DNA of 64,000 bases from Petrolisthes cinctipes (lineage: Eukaryota > Arthropoda > Malacostraca > Decapoda > Porcellanidae), in NCBI GenBank assembly GCA_033782935.1, contig JAWQEG010000066.1:1-64000 (forward strand). The letters are read 5' to 3'. Positions 33,908 to 45,309 of this stretch are shown here, piece after piece (position 1 is the stretch's first letter; the number at the start of each line of letters is the position of its first letter). A program made the position numbers and the translations under genes. The notes beneath the pieces are model-generated. The model worked only from the letters and a program-made list of their open reading frames with translations. It did not search any database and was not told the DNA's origin.

Positions 33908-34903
33908 ATTTTATTATATTTATGGCAATTCGTTTTTAGGTAGGTAAAGTTTAATGTTTCTTTCGTTTATATTTTAATTCTTTTATATATTTTACTTAAG
34001 TAGGTTATTTGATTAAAATATGATTTTTGGAAGATGTGCCTTTTATTCATGCTGCTTCTCCCTTTTGAGGTAGTGAAAAGTATTTAATGTTTGTACAGTC
34101 GGCAAAAAAAGTTTCGTTACCATCCTTTTAACAGTGTGATGTAATGCTGGTAGGCCTGACTTGTGAGTCAGGTGAGGCGCGAGCATGGAGGTAGTATAGG
34201 TGGAGTCGCCATGGCTCACTAATCCAGGGGAGTAAAGTGAAGCCGCCGAACTGTCATTTTCGGCGCCTTCAATATGGCGGACACCAAGATATGTTTCAGT
34301 AAAAGTGGACTTGACCTGACATACAAAGGTATGCACCATCTTGAAGGCGCCGGAAATGACAGATTGGTGGCTTCACAAATCAGGTCCTGCTGGCGCCTCC
34401 ACCTATACTACCTCCATGGGCGCGAGTGTCATATATACCTCCGTCACCCTCCCGGACCCCTCAGTGTCTAATGGTCAGGCAAGTAGGAATGACGTACTTT
34501 TACCCAGTCCTACTTTTTCTAGGTATTTCAAGGTTATTCTTGTTCAAAAATACTCAAACGTATTTCTTTATGTTTAATGATGAACAGTTAAATAGTAATA
34601 GTTCTTGAACACTCAAAATTTAATTTAAAATCAGTTAAACTTTTGATATAAAAAGAAAGGGAATGCCTTGTGGTAAATTGTCATTGCCGCGGCCCGCGAG
34701 GCACAGCTGCTCAGGCGGCGGAGTACCAACTCTGCCGCGCTTATCGATGTTAAAATTAATGTAGGGGTGGTAACGAAACTTTTTTTGCCGACTGTACATA
34801 TTTTATTAATGATGTAGATGACCATTTTATGTTGGGCAGTATATGACTATTGCTGTTGTGCCGCCAGATGCCTAATGGCATCTATAAATAAATCATAATC
34901 ATT
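33908..34903 (+). other. B1 3' UTR, interrupted by a fold-back element
   Basis: Matches the B2 3' UTR up to 34095 and again from 34795, ending with the GCCGCCAGATGCC hairpin region and an AAATAAATCA tail in place of the (AATC)n seen in B2. Confidence 0.85.
34096..34794. mobile_element. Tc1/mariner-like fold-back element (MITE3)
   Basis: 699 bp flanked by TA. Its ends are inverted repeats reading CAGTCGGCAAAAAAAGTTTC inward. The empty site is seen in B2 (GTGTAAATATTTTATTAATG). The interior is itself an imperfect inverted repeat: the block with GGAGGTAGTATAGGTGGAG near 34192 is repeated inverted near 34400-34430, and the CGGCGCCTTCAA block is likewise inverted. It has no transposase. Confidence 0.9.
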
Positions 34904-36610
34904 TTAGCATTTTAGCACCTAGAGGGCCCGGAAGCAACGTAGTATTTGTACTCTATCTGTTGCACAGTGCTGGTACCTCGTCCTAGAATGTCATAGATGA
35001 GCTGGCGTAGTGCCAGTATAGATAACTCACCACCATCGCATAAAGAAGGTTGAAGAAAATAAAAATAGGTAAATTATATAAATAACTCACCACTATCTAG
35101 CACCCTGACTCCCATTTGGGAGCATCTACGTGGCTTCGGTCAACCAGACTCGGAACTGCTCAGCCAGACAGTCTGGGGAACTACAACAACAGCAACAACA
35201 ACTCCCCAACATCAAAAGGAAGGACAAGCAGCATGGCAGTGTAAAAATAATCTTGCTCAATAAAACAGTTGAAAACTTATCAACACCACAGTTTACAATT
35301 TATGTAACTTGTTTTAGAAAGTGATAGTTAAAGAAAGATACGTTAATGCTCAATATCACAATTTAAACCTTAAGCATTGCAAAGAAATTCGTTAAAGAGA
35401 AAAATAGTGAGGCGTGACAGTGTTAATTTTAAATCTTATTCAGTACCATGGTTTAAAAATTCTAGATAGAGAAAGAAATAGCTAAAAATAATAAATATAA
35501 TTGATTGCTATAATTAATAACTCAATACATACAGAAAGTGAAAGCTAATAAAAATAAAGATAGCTATAAATAACTTGCCACCATGTACCAGTCCTCTAAG
35601 GCTTTAACTCGTTCAGGATCTGATACAGTACCTTGTTCTGGAGTTGTAGGCATAGTAGTTGTTGTTGTTGTTGTTGTATTAGGTAGCGAGCTCGGCGTCG
35701 TGGTGTTCTTAGGTAATTGACTTCACAAGTTTCTTTAGGCTTAATTTATTTATATATACTTATCTCTATACAGGGAATTATATTGATGAGCCTTGTCGTA
35801 TATGATTGTGTCTCTCTCTTATGGAGACAGTTTATAGCCCTTAGAGAGTCAGTGTAGGTATCCTACCTATTAGTTAAACTTCACTACTTATATACATTCT
35901 CTACTTGGAGATGCCAGGTACCTTATTACCTTTTTGAAAAAGGGGTGGAGTTCTATTTAAGCTCCACCCAATTCTCCTCTCTCTCTCTCTCTTACTTTCT
36001 CTCCCTCTCTCTCTCTCTCTTACTTTCTCTCCCTCTCTCTCTCTCTCTCTCTTTGTTTGTGAAGAGATGACAGGTAAATAGATGATCGTACGAGGGGAAA
36101 AGGACCCTCCTTGTGGTGTGAGAAGATCCTGTGCATGTAGTTTGGAGAGAGGAAAAGTTTGTGGTTTTGAAGGGTCTGGTGTATGTTGTTTTAAGAGGGC
36201 GTCTGGTACATGTTGTTATTGTACTGTACAACCATCGACAATGTTAAAAATTTTCCTTAATACCTCAGTGTAATAACTTTCAATTAAGTGGATAGTATAC
36301 TTTTGGTACAATTGCGGCACATAGTCCTTGACCAGCCTGTGATGGAAAGGTGCTGTTTCGAACTGTGAATACGTGGATTCGTTGCTTTAGTCAGCTGTCT
36401 GATGATAGTATGGGTATAAATGTTTCGAGTTTTCGGACGCTCCTATGTTGGTCACGGCTATCCATCACTGACTGGTCAAGGACTATTTGCCGCGACTGTA
36501 CATTGGAGAGTCTTGATTCCTACAAAGTAGGCCAGGAAACAGGACCTTGGCCAGTATATATCAAAGTATTATTCACTCCTACGTTAGGTTAAGATTTTGT
36601 CCGTAAGAGT
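34904..36610. other. Unassigned AT-rich sequence
   Basis: No gene recognised. It contains a short (CAA/CAG)n run near 35175-35205, a (TTG)n run near 35660-35680, and (CT)n tracts at 35975-36052. On the minus strand, splice-donor-like GGTGAGTTAT or GGTAAGTTAT motifs occur at about 35025, 35083 and 36889, with a variant at 35572; see findings. Confidence 0.4.
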
Positions 36611-36619
36611 TCATTCATG

Positions 36620-36790
36620 ACTAGCGCCAGGACTCGATACTGCTTTGAATTCGTAATAATTACAGACTCGTTCTTCAAAAGGAGGAAATTCGAGCACTGC
36701 CTCGTAATAAGCCTGAAACACCTTGGCGAGGTCAGTAATGCAAACATACCAACAAGCGCGAATCCTAGGAGAATTAATAAATACTGTACT
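36620..36790 (-). repeat. Repeat R6, copy 1, with conserved open frame
   Basis: Shares ~150 bp with 45310-45480. On the minus strand both are open and conserve YVCITDLA, FQA and a final Y-X-FKA. This could be a remnant of an unrecognised element or a pair of related exons. No known domain. Confidence 0.5.
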
Positions 36791-37073
36791 GGTCCAGATC
36801 AAAAAAATTGGTGGCCTAGAGATATTTAAAGGAATCAGTCAATACAGATTTACCAACCAACAAAATAATATGAAAATAGTTAATGCTATGAATAACTTAC
36901 CATTATCAAAGGGAGAAAGGGCCTTGAGGTAGTAAGCGTGACAGTGTTGTTGTGAGGTAAACATCCAAGGGTGTAGTGGTTCCCAATGGTAGTCACCCCG
37001 TATAGACGACACGTTGGTCACACCCTCATCCATCATACCTCGAGCTAATTACTGTTGGGGGCACCAAGAGTTG

Positions 37074-37200
37074 TAGGTTAGGTTAGGTTAGTTAATTTTG
37101 GTTAGATTTGTTGACTAGGATAGATTCGGTTAGGTTAGGATACATCTGGTTAGGTGGGGTTAGGCTAGGTTTGGTTTGGTTCGGTTAGGAAAGGAATGGT
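37074..37200. repeat. Interstitial TTAGG-type repeat, degenerate
   Basis: Starts with GTTAGGTTAGGTTAG and continues as degenerate GGTTAGGTT/GGTTTGG units for ~125 bp. TTAGG is the ancestral arthropod telomere repeat. It lies immediately next to the 3' end of a family A scrap. Confidence 0.7.
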
Positions 37201-37212
37201 TTGCAGAGGACA

Positions 37213-37415
37213 TTTTGTTTTTTAATTGCGCAATGGCGTCAAACAATAGATAGATTACAAATCATAAGGGTAGAGAGAATCCTTGAAAATCTACTGACCA
37301 CGGGCGCACACTAACTCACGCACCCACCCACACACACATTCACGGAAACATAACAAAACGAAACCCGAGAATACAGACGAAAATTTACCTTATAAACTAC
37401 TTAATCAACCCTCTA
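37213..37415 (-). mobile_element. Family A 3' UTR scrap
   Basis: Matches the family A 3' UTR at 3545-3730 and 24345-24530, from AATTGCGCMRTRGCGTCAA inward through the CA-rich part. It is 5'-truncated before the ORF2 stop, with an A-rich tail on the minus strand. Confidence 0.85.
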
Positions 37416-37607
37416 AGGTCGGGCCTTATGAAACGTGGCTGGCTTTTTTCGCCCGGGCCTTTATCCTGCCTCACGATTACGATGTAAGCAACACATTTTG
37501 ACATCTAATATCGTGTAAACCACTTTCGCTACATGAATAATTGATACATGATATTGAAGTACAAACCTCTAACTGTTTCCTGGTGTTATTGTGAAGACTA
37601 AATGTAC
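37416..37607. other. Unassigned sequence
   Basis: Nothing recognisable. Confidence 0.4.
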
Positions 37608-37760
37608 AGCTCCGGACTGAATTTCATGGTACACTCAGCACTGCCAACGGCTGTATATCTGGAGTTCAGAGTTCGAGCATGTTGACTCTCTTGTCTGAAG
37701 CAGAGAAAGAGAGACAGTAGGCGTTGGGGATAGGGTGGTGATAGCCATGCAGAAGTATGT
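37608..37760 (+). repeat. Dispersed repeat R7, copy 1
   Basis: About 150 bp repeated inverted at 44005-44205, with shared CTGAATTTC, GTACAGTCAG-like, CACTGCCAACG and CTTGTCTGAAGCA blocks. The two copies flank the A3/A4 pair in opposite orientation. Confidence 0.65.
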
Positions 37761-37910
37761 ACTAACTAGGGGGTAGAGGATCTCCTACAAACAACAAATT
37801 ACGGACTATTAAGCTGTCAATGGTCACATGACTTTCTATGAACCATAGCAAAAGACGAGGCACCCCCTACTCTGCCAAAACTGTCAGACTCGAGTTACAG
37901 TAAAACATGG

Positions 37911-37944
37911 CAGTTTCGCTCAAGCACTGGTGGAGTATGGACGT
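37911..37944 (+). promoter_or_regulatory. Internal promoter of A3: Inr (CAGT) plus DPE
   Basis: With the A at 37912 as +1, positions +28 to +33 are GGACGT (37939-37944), matching RGWYVT. Positions 4-27 between differ from the other copies, so the DPE looks better conserved than its surroundings. Confidence 0.75.
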
Positions 37945-38171
37945 ACTCGTGGCTCTGCCTCCATTCTTGTTTGTGTGTTTTTTGTATTGTTTGTGAGTTC
38001 TTGTTTGTGTGTTGTTGTTTCTGTGGTGTTGCTGGTGTTGTTTGTCTGTTGTGGTTCCGTGTATAGTTTTGTTGTGATTGTCTGTGAGTGTGTGTGTGTG
38101 TGTCCCTGGCTGATTGAGTGTTTAGTTGTTTGTGTTGTTGTTTGCTTCCCATCTAGGCCTAAACTGGCCTG

Positions 38172-39585
38172 ATGGAGAGTGTGGATTCCTGCTTAGAGGC
38201 CGACTTGGCAATATCGGAGGAAGACGAATCTCCAATTGAGGATCACTGCCCTCCCCCCCTCACCTCGGTCACTCCACAGCTCAGGTTACAGCCGTCCACC
38301 TCCTCAACCTCTACCAAGCGACCCGTTGATGCCTCGTCCGACTCCTTGCAGGATTCCGATGGTGTGGACTCTTTGCCACCAGCTGCCAAGACGGCGAAGG
38401 GTGCTTCCGCTGTGCATGACGTACCTTCTCTGCCTCAACGTGGTGTTTCTTCCTTGTATACAAACTCCTTGCCCTCGTCCAACCTTCCTGCTTTTGCCCT
38501 GAGAGATGCCTATGTCAAGCTCTCCTTCTCTGGGAACCCATCTACAGACACAAAGCTACGTTGGTTGTCTGATGTCAACAGGGCCTTCCAGCTGCAGCGT
38601 GAACTGGCTGAAGTCAAGATGGCTGCTGTCACCTCCCTGTTTGTCTACATCTCTAGGAAGCGTCAGGACATCATTGAAAGAGTCAAGGCTGGTGAATTTT
38701 TGTCTCTGCCTCTCATTCTTGAAGACTCACCTGACAGGCCTCGCAAGTTCCCCAGCTACATCCTCACCCATTTTCCTATTGATGTTGATACGAAACTTGA
38801 CAAGGGATACCCTGGTGTGTACTCTGCCCATCGTTTTTTCCAAGATGGCTCCCCCATTAGCCGTATTGTTGTTGTCTGGAGTCAACCCGATCCACCTCCA
38901 AATGAGATTTCCTTTGATTTCCCCCCCTGTCTTCCACCGTGTGAGGTGAGAAAACTTCATAATGACCAGCCTTGGTGCTACAGGTGATGGGGAGTTGGGC
39001 ATATCTCCCGGTACTGTTCTGCCAGGCCAAAGTGTGCATGGTGTGCCGCCGACCATGAATCCAAGACGTGTCCTGTCAGAGGTGAACCATCATGTCCTGC
39101 TGCCTCCACCTCTGAGCCTTCACCTCCTGAGCATACGTCTCGATGGAAGTGTCCACAATGCCTTCAGCCAGGGGTTAACCTGTGGCATGGATGTACTCGA
39201 CGTCAGGTCCAGGCTCGTGTCTCTACTATTGCTCCGCCTCCACCACCACCACCACCACCTCCCCAGTCTGTTCCTCCTACCAGCCCTGCCTCGCCTCCAG
39301 ACCTGGCCCTCCGCAAGTCTGTTGCTACCCTCATGGCACGATGTACAGCTCTCGAGAACCGCTTTTCTGCCCTTTAAGCCAGGATTGATGGGCTGGTTGC
39401 CGCTCAGGCTGCTAATGACTCCAAGCTCTCCACCTTGGTCGAGGCTCATCAGGCCATCATCTCAACTGTCACTACCCTTACCGAAAAGATGGATACTGTT
39501 GCATCTCGCCTTGAAAACTCCTGGTCCATCTTCTTCTCCAGGTCGCTCATCTGCCACCACTCACCGGACTTCGCTAGTGATTGCC
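38172..39585 (+). pseudogene. A3 ORF1: gag-like RNA-binding protein
   Basis: Starts at the ATG at 38172 (MESVDSCLEADLAISEEDES) and is open for 271 codons to a TGA at 38985-38987. This TGA sits in the first zinc knuckle directly after CYR, the same codon that is TGA in A2 and TGC in A1. Beyond it the frame stays readable: WGVGHISRYC, CAWCAADHESKTC, a Pro-rich run, then a coiled coil (LVEAHQAIISTVTTLTEKMD) with a TAA near 39376. A small deletion near the end places the ORF1 tail in frame with the ORF2 start (...SRLEN then ...DFASDCRLDVISWN). Confidence 0.88.
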
Positions 39586-42424
39586 GGCTGGATGTCATTT
39601 CCTGGAATGTATGTGGTATCACCAGTTATGCTAAGCTCACTCAACTCGAGGCCTATTTTTTTCGTCATCATCCCAGTGTTATTTTTCTCCAGGAAGCATT
39701 TCCAGGACAGCCGCTCACTGCTGGGCAAGCTCCTCCCCTCTCCGGTTATGAGCCATATGTTCATCTGATAAGGAATGGTCTCCTGACTTACATATATAGC
39801 TCCTTGCCACATCACCTTCTCCGTTCCTCCACTGATCCTGACATGACCTTTCAGCTATTTGAGGATTTACCTGGGAATGGAGTACTCCAAATATGTAATG
39901 TCTATACTGTCGCAGCTAGACTCACTCTTGAGCCTCTTCCTTCTCCAACAGTGCGTGGTATGGTGTGCCACTCATTTCCGGGGAGGTACTCTGGATTACA
40001 TCTTCTTGTCTGGCCTGATAGCATCTCAAGTTCAGTGCTACTCCTTGCCAGACTTATTCTCTGATCACATCGCTCTTCGGTTTCATTATTCTCTATCTGC
40101 TGGGTCAAGTGCTTCAGCCACTCGATTGCGTATTGCTGTGCCCCCTAAGTATTGCCCGACTTACATCTTATTCATGGCCCATGTATTCCCTACATTTGAC
40201 ATATCATCAACTGAACAGTTGTACTCTGATCTTGTATCTGCTACTCATGACTTTTATAGGCTATACGTGTCAAGGCCACACCTCCAGCATTGCCATACTG
40301 CCCACACCTTGACGTTGGCTAAACGCATGCAGGAGGCAAGGGAGGAGGCTGAACGTGATGTCCTATTGTTTCAAGCCAACTCAACCCCTGACCTGCTCCA
40401 TCATTACCAGATGTCTAGGGACGCTTTAGTTGCCCTGCAGGAGTGTGCTCACACTGAGTCTTGGCAGCGGTTCATGGACAGCATCAACCAGCAAACAAGT
40501 GTAGCTTCTATGTGGCACCTCATCCGTCGGGTTGTTAAAAAGAACCGGCCACTGCTCGTCATCACACTCCCGCCAACTATGCCCAACAACTTGTCGATAC
40601 CTGGTCAGAACAATCTACCCAACCCAGCCTACTCATCCACATACAAGATGCACTCGCTTCCATTGCTGCTGGCCATCGGCTACGTCTAATGTCTGCTCTG
40701 TTACAAGATGATGACAATGATGCAGAGGAGATATCTGAGGAGGAGTTGCGCTGTGCTCTCTCACGGGGTAGAGCTTCTTCCCCTGGTGATGATGGTATTA
40801 CCTATGCTGTGCTGCGTCCACTTCAATAAGTTCCTGAGAACCCTCTACTTCGACTGTACAATCTTTGTCTTCGTGACGGTTGTGTACCACGAGCCTGGAC
40901 CAGCAACCCAATAATACCCATCCCTAAGCCCGGCACTGCGAAGTTCAAGCCTATTTCCCTCACTTCCTGTTTTTGAAAGGTTATGGAGAGAATCTTACTC
41001 AATCGTCTCATGTACAGACTGCAGGATTGCCTTTCTCCATGGCTGTTTGGTTTCCTTCCCCAGCGGAGCACACACCACTGCCTAGTCGACCTGTACTCTC
41101 GCCTTTCCTTGGACAGTGTGGTGGCCTTCATTGACTTTCTAAGTGCCTTCAATATTGCTAATAGAGACGTCATTTTGGATCAACTGGTTGACTTTAGGAT
41201 AAATAGTAATCTAATATGGTGGATTCGGGGCTACCTGAGTAACAGGACATCCCGTGTGTTTTTCAGTGGTGCACTCAGTCCTTTGTGCAGTTTTCATCTT
41301 GGTACGCCTCAAGGGGGTGTTCTCAGCCCATTGTTATTTAATATTCTGATGCATCGGTTGCTCACTTCTCTCCCTGATATTCCTGGAACTACAATTACGT
41401 GCTATGCTGATGATATCTGTATTCATTCTACTTCACCAAGGGATCTCCAGTAGTTTCATGACTCCTTCTCTGTGGCCTCCTCTCACTGTGGCATTATTGT
41501 CTCCCCAGATAAGAGCAGAATATTCACCTTCCTCAAGCTCAGCCAGTGTTCACCATTGGAGGGACTGTCATTCCCATGTGTTCCCAGTACTGCTACCTGG
41601 GCACGCCAGTCAATATTAGGTCAATGATCCCTGCCAGACCTCAAGACCATCCCATTGTCCAGGACTTATTGGATCGTCTCCAGCGCCGACTTACACCACT
41701 TCAATGGCTATCTAACAACTCCTCGTGCATCTCCGTCCCAGTAGCCAGGACTATCTATATTGCTTTTATTCGTTCAGTTGTTGATTACCTATCCTCTGCT
41801 TTGATTCAACTTCCTAGGGCTACTCTGGAAACTTTAGAAATATTTCAGAATAGAGCAATGAGAATAATTCTCGGCTGTCCAATGTCGACCAGGATAGTGA
41901 ACATGCAGCATGAGTTGCGTCTTCCCCCATTAGTCAAGAGAATGTATTGCAATGTTACTTGCTTCACTGTCAAGTCCCTCCATTTCCCACATCTCTCACC
42001 CCATTACTCTCAGTTAGTCAGGACTTCTCTTAGACCAAACTCCCCTGTTCCTCCCATACCGCCTGCTGGACGTACTCTTATAAGGTCTGTTTCCTCTATG
42101 CTCCATTGCTTTAATATAGATATAATGGTTGCAGACGTCTCCCCAGGGCCCCAAACGTGGATACTATAAAAACCTGATGTGAGCTTCACACCTACTTCCA
42201 TGTCGGAACTGCCTTCTCTACAGCGGCAGTTGGCTTTGGAACACATAGAAACAGTGATGTCCTCCATCACAGATGCATACTGCCTCTACACTGATGGCTC
42301 ATTGCAGGTGGATGGTACAGCAGGTTGTGCCGTTTTATCACCTGACTTGGAGTCACCTCCAGGGAGCTGGGTTGACCGACGTCACTGTAATCACTCTAGT
42401 TCAACATTGTGTGAACTGTATGCC
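39586..42424 (+). pseudogene. A3 ORF2: endonuclease, RT and partial RNase H
   Basis: Endonuclease starts DVISWNVCG (39590) but ~125 bp containing the GDFN catalytic block are deleted near 39967. RT covers about 40700-41600, with RSTHHCLVDLYSRLS, FIDFLSAFN, GTPQGGVLSPLLFN and the YADD box near 41404. RNase H begins YTDGSLQVDGTAGCAV near 42287 and is cut at 42424 after CELYA. A TGA near 40975 and several frameshifts are present. It is a dead copy, useful for alignment to A1 and A2. Confidence 0.88.
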
Positions 42425-43070
42425 ATTCCCAGGTAAAACCTCAAATAGTTGAAAGGTCATGTCAGGATCAGTGGAGGTACGGAGAAGGCGATGTGGCAAG
42501 GAGCTATGTATGTAAGTCAGGAGACCATTCCTTACCAGATGAACATATGGCACATAACCTGAGAGAGAAGGAGCTTGCCCAGCAGCGAGCGGCCGTCCTG
42601 GAAATGCTTCCTGGAGAAAAATAACACTGGGATGATGACGAAAAACATAGGCCTTGAGTTGAGTGAGCTTAGCATAACTGGTGATACCACATACATTCCA
42701 GGAGATGACATCCAGCCGGCAATCACTAGCGAACTCTGTATTTGGAGGTAGAAGTCCGGTGAGTGGGGGCAGATGAGCGACCTGGAGAAGAAGATGGACC
42801 AGGAGAAGGGACTGACTCGAAAAGCTTTTCAGGGCGAGATGCAACAGTATCCATCTTTTCGGTAAGGGTAGTGACAGTTGAGATGATGGCCTGCTGAGCC
42901 TCGACCAAGGTGGAGAGTTTGGAGTCATTGGCAGCCTGAGCGGCAACCAGCCCATCAATCCTGGCTTCAAGGGCAGAAAAGCTGTTTTCGAGAGCCGTAC
43001 ATCGTGCCATGAGGGTAGCAACAGACTTGCGGAGGGCCAGGTCTGGAGGTGAGGCAGGGCTGGTGGTATA
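42425..43070 (-). mobile_element. Family A internal fragment A4, inverted against A3
   Basis: A minus-strand piece spanning the ORF1 coiled-coil region through the first third of the endonuclease (43070 to 42425). It lacks both element ends. It closely matches A2 28430-27840. The ORF1 end reads LENSFSALEARIDGLVAAQ and ORF2 begins SDCRLDVISWNVCG. Junction with A3 at CCATT, which both partners share; the other edge at 43070 enters unrelated sequence. Confidence 0.9.
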
Positions 43071-43089
43071 TACGTCACACTATGATCGT

Positions 43090-43290
43090 TCGTATCCCAG
43101 TGTTAAATTTCATAAAAATGACGAATTTCTCGGGGACAAGTGCCTTAATTATTCACTTTTGGTAATCCATTATAGTGCCAAAAATTAGCGGAAGGTGTGA
43201 AATGATCTGTGGCAAAACATCATACTGATCCAACCTTTAGTTACAGAGTTATTACCGAAAAACAGTGCGACACGGGCCCTGGAAGCGTTA
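43090..43290 (-). repeat. Dispersed repeat R3, copy 2
   Basis: Inverted match to 21186-21400, directly after A4. Confidence 0.7.
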
Positions 43291-44004
43291 GTAATACTTT
43301 AATAAATACTTATAATTTTATGATGGTAATGTCAAAAACATAGCATTTACCAACAGTAAGACAGACACATTGACATGGATCATAATAAATAAGAGACTGA
43401 TGACCTGAGAAAATACACTACCTAATGCATTGTCTACATCTATTACCAGCCATAAACCTAATGAGGCATACTTGTTGATATAATTTTACTATTACTGTCC
43501 ACAACTATTAAGTGATATGACCTGTAACATGAACTGACATAAGTAATGATGTTAGGCTATATGTTGTGAAGAGATTGGTTAGTGGGTGGCACGTGGACAA
43601 CTTTTATCGTCCATAAATTCGTATACCAGGTGTATACCGGCCATAAACCCATTAGCGCTTGTAAGTTGGGAATTCACTTGTGTTAGTATATTTTAATAGG
43701 AATGAATATTCTGGTGATCAGGCTGATATAAAGTTAATCTCCACACATTCGGTTGAAGACAGAACTGGAGAGAAGATTACTTACTCACTACACAATAATT
43801 ATCCACATTACTTGTAACAAGACAGTCAAGTTTATATGAGTATCACTTCACTGACGTGCTGTAGAGAAGTTCATATTTTTATTTTAAGTATTTATTAAAG
43901 TATTTGATAAAAAGTTATTAACCCAAAGATTTTTTTCAATTTCATGTTATATTAATTATTTAATTTAAGTTATTGTTTTGTCTTCCTCTACATTGTTCTG
44001 TAGT
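43291..44004. other. Unassigned AT-rich sequence
   Basis: No gene or repeat recognised. Confidence 0.4.
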
Positions 44005-44205
44005 TAAACACATCTGAATGGCTATCACCGTAGAGAGAGATATCTACCCCAATACCTCCTCTCTCTCCCCCTCTTCATCCCCCCCCTCCCCCTCTGTGTG
44101 CTTCAGACAAGTGAGTCAATATAATCGAACTCTGAACCCCTGATAAACAGGCGTTGGCAGTACTGACTGTACCAGGAAATTCAGTCCAGAGCTCTACATC
44201 TATAG
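44005..44205 (-). repeat. Dispersed repeat R7, copy 2
   Basis: Inverted match to 37608-37760, with an inserted (CT)-rich stretch at 44060-44100. Confidence 0.65.
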
Positions 44206-45001
44206 AGTGGGAAGCCAGTCAGAATGACCACAACTCATAAAACGTGTCAGAATCACATTTTTTAACACAACAATATGAAATATAACGTCAATGTTGTTTT
44301 TACGTACATATATGGTAATTAGCACAAATGCGGAGTGCTGAAAATATATCCTCACACGCTCACTGCTCTTCCCACACTGACTACTAGAGGCTGTTGGCTG
44401 GCTTGACATGGGGGAGTCACACATTTACGATGCACGCTACTGGGTGACCCAGACGGAACTGTTACCGGCTGTACTATCCTGTACAGCCACAAGCAGATAT
44501 CCAGCAACACTTTCCTTCCATCATACAAATAAATCAGTATCATAGCTACATATAATCATACAACACTTTTTGTCAATTCAACCCCTTCCGTTATCATTAT
44601 TTGGTGCGCAAGATCATTCATGAGTTGTTTTTTATTACCAAAATATATACGACGATGGAAGAAAAGTGTTGCTGGATATTTGATTGTGGCTGTACACCTT
44701 TAAAAGTTAATTCCTTCAGCCAACCACAACCGGGCTGAATTCTCCGTGGTTTGAACAACAATACACAGTTCACCATCTTTCTTTTGTTATTTAGTCTTTC
44801 TAACCAAACAGTAGGTCCTTCAATTATAATATATTGCGGCTGGCTGAAAGAATTATATTCTAAATGAACTAATGTTAACTAAACTTCATTCCCTCAGCCA
44901 GCCATAATATAACCGAATCACCTATGGTCCAAACGACTTAACAACAGGGGACAGGTGGTGGACAGTATTTTGTTGTTCGAATCGCAGAGAATTCAGCACT
45001 G
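44206..45001. other. Unassigned sequence
   Basis: No gene recognised. A segment with YTTCAGCCAACCACAA-like sequence near 44715 and again near 44890 suggests a small local duplication. Confidence 0.4.
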
Positions 45002-45194
45002 TAAAGCCCCTTACACACGAGAGGCAAAAACACGGCGGGCACGGGCAACCAAGTGAAATTCTCTCGCCTTTTACCAGTGTTACTAGATCAAACAGTCCTC
45101 AGCATCCATTGGCCACTGGTGCCCACCACCCATCCACAAAATTGGTAACAGTGTCTGCCCGCCGTCTTTTACCTCTCGAGTGGAATGGGCTTTA
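45002..45194. mobile_element. Small inverted-repeat element, Harbinger-like, copy 1
   Basis: 193 bp with inverted ends TAAAGCCCCTTACACACGAG and a near-complement at the right end, continuing inward through GAGGCAAAAACACGGCGGG. A second copy lies at 49023-49214. The G/C-run plus CACAC(G) end style and probable TTA/TA target fit PIF/Harbinger MITEs, but this is tentative. Confidence 0.75.
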
Positions 45195-45309
45195 TTATTG
45201 AAATTTCACCTTGGTACTTACAGTGTCTTCCAGGGTCCGATTTATAAAAACTAAGCTCACTCCTAAGCAAAACGTTTGGTGGTAAACATTCACTCATTCT
45301 TAGCAAGGA

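Larger units (their letters stand above)
23795..34903 (+). mobile_element. Family B non-LTR retrotransposon, 5'-truncated copy B1 (with insertions)
   Basis: A plus-strand copy that starts inside ORF1 at the position equivalent to B2 55550 and runs to a degenerate A/T-rich tail near 34903. It carries two later insertions: A2 (24310-29906) in ORF1 and a Tc1-like fold-back element (34096-34794) in the 3' UTR. Its own length without them is ~4.8 kb. It has many stops and several short internal deletions relative to B2, so it is an old copy. Confidence 0.92.
37911..42424 (+). mobile_element. Family A non-LTR retrotransposon, copy A3 (3' part missing)
   Basis: Begins with an intact 5' end (CAGTTTCGCTC) and runs through ORF1, endonuclease, RT and the first part of RNase H. 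At 42424 it breaks and joins head-on to A4, an inverted internal piece of another family A copy. The 3' UTR is absent. Relative to A2 it lost ~20 bp at the end of ORF1 and ~125 bp of the endonuclease. Confidence 0.92.

Noticed and set aside
37911..43070. A3/A4 as a twin-priming insertion of one element
   Set aside because: Twin priming inverts the 5' part of a single copy, but A3 retains its own 5' end and A4 duplicates sequence already present in A3.
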